A DNA stretch of 64,000 bases from Rhodospirillum sp. GTDB lineage: Bacteria > Pseudomonadota > Alphaproteobacteria > Dongiales > Dongiaceae. The translations under genes were made by a program, and so were the position numbers. Below the pieces are notes generated by a model. It did no database searches and was not told the DNA's origin. It saw nothing but the letters and a program-made list of their open reading frames with translations. The stretch is taken from NCBI GenBank assembly GCA_013822765.1, contig PNKY01000007.1:1-64000 (forward strand). The letters run 5' to 3'. This document shows positions 54,926 to 62,639 of the stretch, piece by piece. Position 1 is the stretch's first letter; each line of letters begins with the position of its first letter.

Positions 54926-57249
54926 CGATCCAGAAAGCCTGCGTCGTCGGCGCCGGCGTGATGGGCAGCGGCATCGCCGCCCAGATCGCCAATGCCGGCG
55001 TGCCCGTGCTGCTGCTCGACATCGTGCCCAAGGACGCCACGGACCGCAGCGTGCTCGCCAAAGGCGCGATCGACAAGCTGCTCAAAGCCGATCCGGCGCC
55101 TCTGATGTCCAAGGCGGCCGCCAGGCTGATCACGCCGGGCAACATCGAGGACGATCTCGGGCAGCTGGCGGACGTCGACTGGATCGTCGAGGCCATCATC
55201 GAGCGCGTGGACCTGAAGCAGGATCTCTATCGCAAGCTCGACGCCAAGCGTAAGAAGGGCTCGATCGTCTCGTCCAACACCTCGACCATTCCGCTGGCGC
55301 AGCTGACGGCCGGCCTGCCGGACAGCTTCGCGCAGGATTTCTGCATCACCCACTTCTTCAATCCACCGCGCTACATGCGGCTGCTCGAAGTGGTCGGCGG
55401 CGCGAAGACGCGCCCCGAGGCGATCAAGGAGATTTCCGCATTCGGCGACATCATGCTGGGCAAGGCGATCGTGCACGCCAAGGACACGCCCGGCTTCGTT
55501 GCCAACCGCATCGGCGTCTACTGGATGCAGGCGGCGGTGACGGCGGCGCTCGATCTCGGCCTCACGGTCGAAGAGGCGGATGCGATCATGGGCCGGCCGA
55601 TCGGCGCGCCCAAGACCGGCATCTTCGGGCTGCTCGACCTGGTCGGGCTCGACCTGATGCCGCATGTCGACAAGAGCATGGCGGCCTCGCTCAAGCCCGA
55701 CGATGCCTACGTCAAGCTGCGGCGCGACTGGCCGCTGCTGACCAAGATGATCGCCGATGGCCACACCGGCCGGAAGGGCAAGGGCGGTTTCTATCGCCTC
55801 AACACCGACGGCGGCAAGCGAGTCAAGGAGTCGATCGATCTCAAGAGCGGCAGCTACGCGCCGTCGACCACCGCGCGACTGGAATCGGCCGACGCGGCCA
55901 AGGGTGGGCTCAAGGTCCTGGTCTCGCACAAGGACAAGGGCGGGCAATATGCGTGGAGCGTGTTGTCGCGCCTGCTGGCCTACGCGGCGTCGCTGGTGCC
56001 GGAGATCGCAGACAATGTGGTCGAAGTCGACCAGGCGATGAAGACCGGCTTCAACTTCAAGCGTGGCCCGTTCGAGATGATCGACCAGATGGGCGCCGCC
56101 TGGTTCGCCGAGCGGCTGCGCGCGGAGAAGACGGATGTGCCGAAGCTGCTGGAGAGCGCGGCCAAGGCGGGCGGATTCTACAAGGTCGATGGCGGCAGGC
56201 TGAACTATCTCGGCACCGACGGCGCCTATCATCCGGTCGAGCGCGGCGAGGGCGTGCTGCTGCTCTCCGACATCAAGCTGACCGCCAAGCCGATCGTCAA
56301 GAACGGCTCGGCCTCGCTGTGGGACATCGGCGATGGCGTCGCCTGCCTCGAGTTCCACAGCAAGATGAATGCGCTCGACCAGGATTCGCTCGGCCTGCTG
56401 AAGCAGGCGCTCGATCACGTCGGCAAGAAGATGAAGGCGCTGGTGATCCATAACGAGGCGGAGAATTTCTCCGTCGGCGCCAACGTCGGGCTCGCGCTGT
56501 TCGCCGCCAATGTCGGCCTATGGCCGATGATCGACGATTTGATCGGCCAGGGACAGGCGGTGATGAAGGCGATGAAATACGCGCCGTTCCCGGTGGTCGC
56601 CGCGCCCAGCGGCATGGCGCTCGGTGGCGGGTGCGAAACCGTGCTGCATGCCGGCGCCGTGCAGGCGCATGCCGAGACCTACATGGGTCTGGTCGAGGTC
56701 GGCGTCGGCGTGGTGCCGGGCTGGGGCGGCTGCAAGGAGATGCTGGTGCGCAACCAGCCGGGTCCGAAAGATCCCAAGGGGCCGATGCCACCGGTGGGCG
56801 CCGCGTTCGAGGCCATCTCGCTGGCCAAGGTCGCGAAGTCCGCAGCCGAAGCGAAGGAGTTCAAGTTCCTGCGCCCGACCGACGGCATCTCCATGAACCG
56901 CGATCGCTTGCTGGCGGACGCCAAGGCGCGCGCGCTCAAGATGCTGGCCGACGGCTATCAGCCGCCGAAACCGCCGGAATTGCGCTTGCCGGGCCCGAGC
57001 GGCAGGACCGGCTTGAACCTGGTGGTGCACGGCTTCGCGCAGCAGGGCAAGGCGCTGCCGCACGATGTGGTGGTGTCCGACGCGCTCGCCGAAGTGTTGA
57101 GCGGCGGCAAGACCGATCACACCGAGATCGTGACCGAGGACCATGTGACCAAGCTGGAGCGCGCTGCCTTCATGAAGCTGGTGAAGACCGAAGGCACCCT
57201 GGCGCGCATGGAACACATGCTGACGACCGGAAAGCCGCTGCGGAACTGA
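54922..57249 (+). CDS. 3-hydroxyacyl-CoA dehydrogenase / enoyl-CoA hydratase fusion
   Basis: A 775-residue bifunctional beta-oxidation enzyme. The dehydrogenase comes first (ACVVGAGVMGSGIAAQIANAG at the start, ITHFFNPPRYMRLLEVV near 145), followed by its C-terminal domains, and a crotonase domain comes last (FPVVAAPSGMALGGGCE near 560, GLVEVGVGVVPGWGG near 590). This order is that of FadN-type proteins, the reverse of E. coli FadB. ATG at 54922 overlaps the thiolase stop (ATGA). Confidence 0.93.
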   Translation: MTIQKACVVGAGVMGSGIAAQIANAGVPVLLLDIVPKDATDRSVLAKGAIDKLLKADPAPLMSKAAARLITPGNIEDDLGQLADVDWIVEAIIERVDLKQDLYRKLDAKRKKGSIVSSNTSTIPLAQLTAGLPDSFAQDFCITHFFNPPRYMRLLEVVGGAKTRPEAIKEISAFGDIMLGKAIVHAKDTPGFVANRIGVYWMQAAVTAALDLGLTVEEADAIMGRPIGAPKTGIFGLLDLVGLDLMPHVDKSMAASLKPDDAYVKLRRDWPLLTKMIADGHTGRKGKGGFYRLNTDGGKRVKESIDLKSGSYAPSTTARLESADAAKGGLKVLVSHKDKGGQYAWSVLSRLLAYAASLVPEIADNVVEVDQAMKTGFNFKRGPFEMIDQMGAAWFAERLRAEKTDVPKLLESAAKAGGFYKVDGGRLNYLGTDGAYHPVERGEGVLLLSDIKLTAKPIVKNGSASLWDIGDGVACLEFHSKMNALDQDSLGLLKQALDHVGKKMKALVIHNEAENFSVGANVGLALFAANVGLWPMIDDLIGQGQAVMKAMKYAPFPVVAAPSGMALGGGCETVLHAGAVQAHAETYMGLVEVGVGVVPGWGGCKEMLVRNQPGPKDPKGPMPPVGAAFEAISLAKVAKSAAEAKEFKFLRPTDGISMNRDRLLADAKARALKMLADGYQPPKPPELRLPGPSGRTGLNLVVHGFAQQGKALPHDVVVSDALAEVLSGGKTDHTEIVTEDHVTKLERAAFMKLVKTEGTLARMEHMLTTGKPLRN

Positions 57250-57270
57250 GAAGCGAAAGAAGAAGGCGAC

Positions 57271-59055
57271 ATGCCGACCTACACCGCACCTTTGGATGAC
57301 ATCCGCTTTGTCCTGTTCGACTTGTTGAAAGCGGACCAGCTCGCGGAGCTGCCGGGCTTTGCCGATGGGACGCAGGACGTGGTCGAGGCGGTGCTGGAGG
57401 AAGCTGGCAAGTTCGCCGCGGGCGAGCTGCAGCCGATCAACCATTCCGGCGACGAGGAAGGCTGCCGCTACGAGAATGGTACCGTCACGACGCCCAAGGG
57501 CTTCAAGGAAGCGTATACCAAGTTCGTCGAGGGCGGCTGGCCGGGGCTGCCGTGCGATCCGGAGTTCGGCGGGCAAGGCCTGCCCAAGGTGATCAATTTC
57601 GCGGTCGAGGAGATGATCTGCTCGGCCAACCTGTCGTTCGGCATGTATCCCGGCCTCAGCAACGGCGCCTACAACGCACTGGCCCTGCACGGCACGCCGG
57701 AGCAGAAGGCGACCTATCTGCCGAAGCTGGTCAGCGGCACCTGGTCCGGCACCATGTGCCTGACCGAGCCGCAGTGCGGCACCGACCTCGGCCTCATCAA
57801 GACCAAGGCCGAGCCGGATGCCGACGGCGGCTACAAGGTCACCGGCACCAAGATCTTCATCTCTGCCGGCGAGCATGACCTGACCGACAACATCATCCAC
57901 CTGGTGCTGGCGCGCCTGCCCGATGCGCCGGCCGGCATCCGCGGCATCTCGCTGTTCGTGTGCCCGAAGTTCGTTCCCAACGCACAGGGCGAGCCTGGTC
58001 CGCGCAACGCCGCGCGCTGCGGCTCGATCGAGCACAAGATGGGCATCAAGGCGTCCGCCACCTGCGTGATGAATTTCGACGGCGCCACCGCCTGGCTGGT
58101 AGGCCAGCCCAACAAGGGCATGTCTGCCATGTTCACCATGATGAACGCGGCGCGCCTCGCCGTCGGCATGCAGGGCCTCGGCATCGCGGAAGCGGCCTAT
58201 CAGGGCGCGGTCGCCTACGCCAAGGACCGCCTGCAGATGCGCTCGCTCTCCGGCGCCAAGTTCCCGGAAAAAGCCGCCGATCCCATCATCGTGCATCCCG
58301 ACGTGCGGCGCATGCTGCTCACCATGCGCGCACTGACCGAGGGCTGCCGCGCGCTCAGCTATTGGGTCGGCATGGAGCTCGACATCTCGCACCACCATCC
58401 CGATGAGAAGCGTCGGAAGCAGGCGGACGACCTGGTCGCGCTGCTGACGCCGGTGGTGAAGTCGTTCCTGACCGATCACGGCTTCCACGCCGCCAATCTC
58501 GGTGTTCAGGTGTTCGGCGGCCACGGCTACATCCGCGAATGGGGCATGGAGCAGCTGATCCGCGACGCGCGCATCACCCAGATCTACGAGGGCACCAACG
58601 GCATCCAGGGGCTCGATCTCGTCGGCCGCAAGCTGTCGCAGGGCATGGGGCGCCTGCTGCGGCGATTCTTCCATCCGGTCGGCGCCTATATCGAGGCGGC
58701 GGCGGAAAAGCCGGACATGGCGGAGTTCGCGCTGCCAACCATGAAGGCCTTTGCCAAGCTGCAGCAGGCGACCGCGTGGCTGGCGCAGGCCGGTCTCAAG
58801 AATCCGGAAGAGGCGGGTGCCGCCGCCACCGACTATCTGCGCCTGTTCGCGCTGGTGGCGTTGGCCTACATGTGGTGCCGCATGGCGGAAATCGCACTGG
58901 AAAAGAACAGCGGCGACCAGGCGCAGTTCTATAAGACCAAGCTCGCCTGCGCGCGCTTCTACATGACGCGGCTGCTGCCCGAATCGAACACCCTGTTCAC
59001 GACGTTAACTTCCGGCAGCCAAACCTTAATGGCACTGCCCGCAGAGGCGTTCTAG
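57271..59055 (+). CDS. Acyl-CoA dehydrogenase (with C-terminal extension domain)
   Basis: A 594-residue FAD enzyme that makes trans-2-enoyl-CoA. The core has MCLTEPQCGTDLG and KVTGTKIFISAGEHD (the usual TEP and FAD-binding segments), GSIEHKMGIKAS, and the catalytic Glu in IYEGTNGIQGLDLVGRK. The last 130 residues form the acyl-CoA dehydrogenase C-terminal extra domain found in the roughly 600-residue class. It ends the operon; a strong terminator hairpin lies about 245 bp downstream. Confidence 0.93.
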   Translation: MPTYTAPLDDIRFVLFDLLKADQLAELPGFADGTQDVVEAVLEEAGKFAAGELQPINHSGDEEGCRYENGTVTTPKGFKEAYTKFVEGGWPGLPCDPEFGGQGLPKVINFAVEEMICSANLSFGMYPGLSNGAYNALALHGTPEQKATYLPKLVSGTWSGTMCLTEPQCGTDLGLIKTKAEPDADGGYKVTGTKIFISAGEHDLTDNIIHLVLARLPDAPAGIRGISLFVCPKFVPNAQGEPGPRNAARCGSIEHKMGIKASATCVMNFDGATAWLVGQPNKGMSAMFTMMNAARLAVGMQGLGIAEAAYQGAVAYAKDRLQMRSLSGAKFPEKAADPIIVHPDVRRMLLTMRALTEGCRALSYWVGMELDISHHHPDEKRRKQADDLVALLTPVVKSFLTDHGFHAANLGVQVFGGHGYIREWGMEQLIRDARITQIYEGTNGIQGLDLVGRKLSQGMGRLLRRFFHPVGAYIEAAAEKPDMAEFALPTMKAFAKLQQATAWLAQAGLKNPEEAGAAATDYLRLFALVALAYMWCRMAEIALEKNSGDQAQFYKTKLACARFYMTRLLPESNTLFTTLTSGSQTLMALPAEAF

Positions 59056-59297
59056 GTCTTAATTTCCATAAAATAGGCCAATAGTTATAGATAGATAACG
59101 TTTCATCACGGGTTTGTCGCACAGACCTGTGCGCCGCGTCACAAACATTTCGCCGCGCAATCCCTACATCTCTCATCGCAGCGAGGACGTCCCCCAACGT
59201 TCCCCACTGTGGGTTATCCCAAACCCTAAGTTTGCGATTGTTTTGGCGTCCGAATCCCATTCGGGGACCTAAGCCCAAATGGGGCGCTACGACGCCG
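59056..59297. other. Non-coding gap with several small hairpins
   Basis: About 240 bases without a convincing gene between the acyl-CoA dehydrogenase stop and the terminator. The first 50 bases are AT-rich (ATAGTTATAGATAGATAACG). Small hairpins follow: CCCAC-T-GTGGG near 59206, CCGAAT-CCC-ATTCGG near 59251 and GCCC-AAATG-GGGC near 59274. A short RNA ending at the strong terminator is possible, but no family is recognised. Confidence 0.35.
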
Positions 59298-59343
59298 CGC
59301 CGGCGGACCATCCCCGTCCCCAAGGTCCGCCGGCGTGTTTTTA
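59298..59343 (+). terminator. Intrinsic terminator after the beta-oxidation operon
   Basis: CGCCGGCGGACC (59298-59309) and GGTCCGCCGGCG (59324-59335) form a perfect 12-bp stem with a C-rich 14-base loop, followed by TGTTTTT. It is the clearest rho-independent terminator in the window. Confidence 0.85.
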
Positions 59344-59383
59344 CGGGATGAAGGGGTGAGTGCGGGACGGACCGGGACGGAAC

Positions 59384-59560
59384 ATGTACAGCTCTTCGAA
59401 TAAGCGTTCTCCGCGCAACGTGCCGCCTGTGCCGGCTGGCACCTTCACGGTGCTGCCGCTCGCCCTGTGGGCGCGACTGTGGTCGCGCCGCAGCATGAAG
59501 CGCGTCGCGACCGGCATCCAGGCGCTGCGCCTGGTCAAGGTCTTCGCCAACGACGCCTGA
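59384..59560 (+). CDS. Possible small basic protein
   Basis: A 58-codon frame with GGGACGGAAC before the ATG. The product is basic (LWSRRSMKRVATGIQALRLV) with no family resemblance I recognise. It lies between the terminator and a GNAT gene. The reading frame may be chance in GC-rich DNA. Confidence 0.3.
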   Translation: MYSSSNKRSPRNVPPVPAGTFTVLPLALWARLWSRRSMKRVATGIQALRLVKVFANDA

Positions 59561-59608
59561 CGCGGGCCACCGCTTTCCTCGCCGCCTGCGATTGCGTAAC
59601 CTGCCGCG

Positions 59609-60061
59609 ATGACTGACGGCGGCGCGCTTCGCATCGACAAGGCCAAGAGCGACGAGGTTGATCTGCTCGCGCAGCTCAATCGCCAGCTCGACGAGGACGA
59701 ACCGCATCCCTATCCGCTGTCGCTACCGGCGCTGAGCGAGCGCATGGCGCGCTGGATCGCCCAGCGCGAGTACGAGGTGTTGCTGTTCCGCAGTGGCGAT
59801 CAGCTGGTCGGCTATGCCGTGTGGCGCGCGGACGAGCACGGCACCTATCTGCGGCACTTCTTCGTCTGCCGCGACCGGCGGGGCCAGGGTTGGGGTCGCG
59901 CGGCGATCCAGCTGCTGTGCCGGGAGGTGTTTCCGAAGGATCGCCCGGTCAACATCGACGCCGCCATCGGCAACACGCAGGGCATCGCGTTCTGGCACGC
60001 CGTCGGCTTTGAGGATCTCAGCCTCGGCATGGAGCTGAAGGCCGGTGCGGCTCTCAAATAG
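59609..60061 (+). CDS. GNAT family N-acetyltransferase
   Basis: A 150-residue acetyltransferase. The acetyl-CoA loop is VCRDRRGQGWGRAAIQLL near residues 87-104 (R-x-x-G-x-G), the preceding strand is TYLRHFFV, and the C-terminal NTQGIAFWHAVGFEDL is the usual NxxAxxfYxxxGF segment. Acceptor unknown. It converges with the exported hypothetical gene, with a gap of three bases between the stop codons. Confidence 0.85.
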   Translation: MTDGGALRIDKAKSDEVDLLAQLNRQLDEDEPHPYPLSLPALSERMARWIAQREYEVLLFRSGDQLVGYAVWRADEHGTYLRHFFVCRDRRGQGWGRAAIQLLCREVFPKDRPVNIDAAIGNTQGIAFWHAVGFEDLSLGMELKAGAALK

Positions 60062-60064
60062 ACC

Positions 60065-60979
60065 CTACTCCACCTTCACCTCGTTCAGCGAATATCCATC
60101 CGGCAGCGTGGCTTCAGTGGGCGCCAACCGGTCGGCGACCAGCGGGATGTCGATGTTGGTCTGGTCATCCAGCTTCAGGCGCAGGGTGATGCCGGTATAG
60201 ACGTCCTTGGCGTCGCCCTCCTGCTCGAAGAAGGCATGGTCGATTCCCTCCGGCTCGCGCTTGGTCAGCCACAGCAGCTTGGGCGTCCATTCGAGCGGCA
60301 GGTCACCGTCGCGTCCATCCGGCGCGCGCAGCGCCAGGCGCTGCAGCGGCTCGGCCTCGGTCGCATAGGTGATGAGGCCGACCACGCTCTTGTCCTCGCC
60401 CAGCTCCACCACGTCGCGGGCGGTGAAGGCGAGATGCGCGGCCACGATGCGCTGCTGGTAGTTCGGACCCTTCTTGCCCATGGTCAGCCAGTCGCCGAAA
60501 TCGCCGGCGCCGGTCGCGCTGAACAGCTTCTTGCCGGTATAGAGGCTGAACACCTCGTGGCTCTGCTGCTCGGCGCAGCAGCCCCAGCTGTCCGCCACCA
60601 CGTAGGGTCCGGACACGAAGGCTTCGTCGGCGGTGGTCTCGATGGTCATGGCCTGGTCGCCGAGGCCGGTGGCGGTCAGCGGCCGCGCCTTGACGCGCAG
60701 GACGGAGCTCTGCGTGTCGATCTCCTCGTCGTCGGCCTCGCGGGTCACGCGGTCGAGCTCGGTCTCCACCAGGAAGCGCTTCATCTCGCCGTTCCCGGAG
60801 CGGTCGTCGAAGAACGACGCGATGTCGTGGCGGCGGTTGACGGTATGGATGAGATACGCCTTCCCATCCATGGTGATGCTGGTCTCGGTCGTCGACTTTT
60901 CGTCGACGGTCGGATCGCTCAGCGCCGGCGCGACCATCAGCGCCAGCAGGACCGCGATCGAAGCTGCGTATTTCATCAA
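60065..60979 (-). CDS. Exported protein of unknown function
   Basis: A 304-residue protein with a clear signal peptide (MMKYAASIAVLLALMVAPALS, cut before DPTVDE). The mature part is beta-rich and has two adjacent cysteines in ADSWGCCAEQQSHEVFSLY near residue 134. No family is recognised. It begins seven bases after the gamma-glutamyltransferase stop on the same strand and is probably cotranscribed with it. Confidence 0.75.
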   Translation of the reverse strand: MMKYAASIAVLLALMVAPALSDPTVDEKSTTETSITMDGKAYLIHTVNRRHDIASFFDDRSGNGEMKRFLVETELDRVTREADDEEIDTQSSVLRVKARPLTATGLGDQAMTIETTADEAFVSGPYVVADSWGCCAEQQSHEVFSLYTGKKLFSATGAGDFGDWLTMGKKGPNYQQRIVAAHLAFTARDVVELGEDKSVVGLITYATEAEPLQRLALRAPDGRDGDLPLEWTPKLLWLTKREPEGIDHAFFEQEGDAKDVYTGITLRLKLDDQTNIDIPLVADRLAPTEATLPDGYSLNEVKVE

Positions 60980-60986
60980 GTTGCCC

Positions 60987-62570
60987 TCACTGCAAATCTG
61001 ACGGCGTGACGGCGCCGGACCAGGGCGACGCCAGATCGGTGGCGCCGAGCTTGTTGCCGTCGGGCACGGCCTGGGCTGCGCTCGGGTTGGCGAACTGCGC
61101 CGGGTAGGGCGCGAGGTCAGTGAGTTCTGCCTTCATACTCTTTGCGACGGCATCCAGAACGGGGCGGCCTAGCCGGCGATCGATCAGCGCGACGTCGCCG
61201 CCGCTGACGTCGATGCGCGGACAGTGGAATGCACGGTCGAGGTCCATGCCGAAATCCAGCATGAAGGACAGGATCTGCGCCACCGACGGCATGATCTTGC
61301 GTCCGCCCGAGGCGCCGACCGCGAGCGCGCCGATCTTCGGCGACAGCGCCATGGTCGGGCACATGTTGCTGAGCGGCCGCGCGCCGGGACGGATCGAGTT
61401 CGGCTTGCCCGGCACCGGATCGAACCACATCATGCCGTTGTTCATCAGGATTCCGGTGGAGGGCGACAGCACGAACGAGCCGAACCGCGACAGCAGCGTC
61501 TGGGTCCAGGCGACGACATTGCCGTCCTTGTCCGCGACGCAGAAATGGCTGGTGCAGCTCGGCCGCGCCTCGCTGTCGCTGGCGCCCATGTTCTGGAGCC
61601 GGTCGCGATAGGCGCGGTCCAGCGTCTCGGCATAGATCGCATAGTGTGCCGGCTCCGGCGCGGCGCCTTTCGGCAGTCGCTCCAGCCACTCGGTCAGCAC
61701 GCGCTTCAAGGTCGGGCCGGCGGTCAAGCCCGACGGCGCATAGACCTTGGCGTCGCGATAGGTGATCGCGACCGGGTCGATAAAGCGCGCCTGGTAGCGC
61801 TCAAAGTCGGCAAGGGCGATCTTGCTGCCGGCGGCCTGCAGGTCGCGGACCAGGTCGGCGGCGATGTCGCCGCGATAGAACCGCTCCGGCCCGTCGGGCG
61901 CCGCGAGCCTTTTCAGCGTGTCGATCAGGCGACCGAGCTTGAGGAACACCGGCACGCCTTCCTCGAACGGCTGCGGCACGCGCCCGCCCGGCAGGTAGAC
62001 GCTGCGCGTCGCCTCGAACCGGTCGAGCCCCTTGGCCTCCACCAGCAGCGACATGGCGCCGTACCAATCGAGGCTGAGCCCACGCTCCGCCAGTGCGATG
62101 GCGGGCTGCACCAGATCGCCCCACGGCAGGCGGCCATAGGTGCGGTGCGCTAGGTTGAGGCCGGAGACGACCCCCGGAACGGCGACGGAATGCGGCCCGA
62201 GGATGTTGCGGTCCTCAATCACCCCCGGCCAGCCGAAGAATCCTTCCGCGGTCGGCCCGCCGGTCAGCGGATAGTCGGCGGGATCGATCGCCTGCGGCGC
62301 GATCATGCCGTAGTCGAGGCAGCGCACCTCACGCGTCTTGGCATCCCACAGGGTGGCGAACCCGCCGCCGCCGAGCCCGCTCATCCACGGCTCAACCGCG
62401 CCCAGCGCCAGGCTGACGGCAACGGCGGCGTCCACTGCATGGCCGCCTTGCGCCAGGATGCGGGCGCCGGCCGCTGCCGCGTCGCGCGATTGCGAGGCCG
62501 CCAAGCCATCGCGGCTGCGCGCCGCCGGCTTGGCATAGAGCACGCTGGGTGGAACCATAAGCCCGGTCAT
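60987..62570 (-). CDS. Gamma-glutamyltransferase family protein
   Basis: A 527-residue Ntn hydrolase precursor. The autocleavage site and nucleophile Thr lie in CTSHFCVADKDGNVVAWTQ near residue 335, with the large-subunit GLGGGGFATLWD segment near 66 and the SNMCPTMAL strand near 406 (usually SSMSPT). Family members cleave gamma-glutamyl bonds of glutathione or related compounds, or cephalosporin side chains. Unlike the classical periplasmic enzyme, no signal peptide is visible (MTGLMVPPSVLYAKPAARSR). A secreted hypothetical follows in the same unit. Confidence 0.9.
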   Translation of the reverse strand: MTGLMVPPSVLYAKPAARSRDGLAASQSRDAAAAGARILAQGGHAVDAAVAVSLALGAVEPWMSGLGGGGFATLWDAKTREVRCLDYGMIAPQAIDPADYPLTGGPTAEGFFGWPGVIEDRNILGPHSVAVPGVVSGLNLAHRTYGRLPWGDLVQPAIALAERGLSLDWYGAMSLLVEAKGLDRFEATRSVYLPGGRVPQPFEEGVPVFLKLGRLIDTLKRLAAPDGPERFYRGDIAADLVRDLQAAGSKIALADFERYQARFIDPVAITYRDAKVYAPSGLTAGPTLKRVLTEWLERLPKGAAPEPAHYAIYAETLDRAYRDRLQNMGASDSEARPSCTSHFCVADKDGNVVAWTQTLLSRFGSFVLSPSTGILMNNGMMWFDPVPGKPNSIRPGARPLSNMCPTMALSPKIGALAVGASGGRKIMPSVAQILSFMLDFGMDLDRAFHCPRIDVSGGDVALIDRRLGRPVLDAVAKSMKAELTDLAPYPAQFANPSAAQAVPDGNKLGATDLASPWSGAVTPSDLQ

Positions 62571-62639
62571 CTGTGATCGCCGCCCCTGTTTTTGTCGCGA
62601 GTCGCGATGCTAGACTTCCCGCCTCTCAAGGGGAAGCGG

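Noticed and set aside
54532..58674. Long minus-strand open frames (639 and 718 codons) opposite the beta-oxidation operon
   Set aside because: All four plus-strand genes have full motifs and overlapping starts and stops. The opposite frames are compositional shadows.
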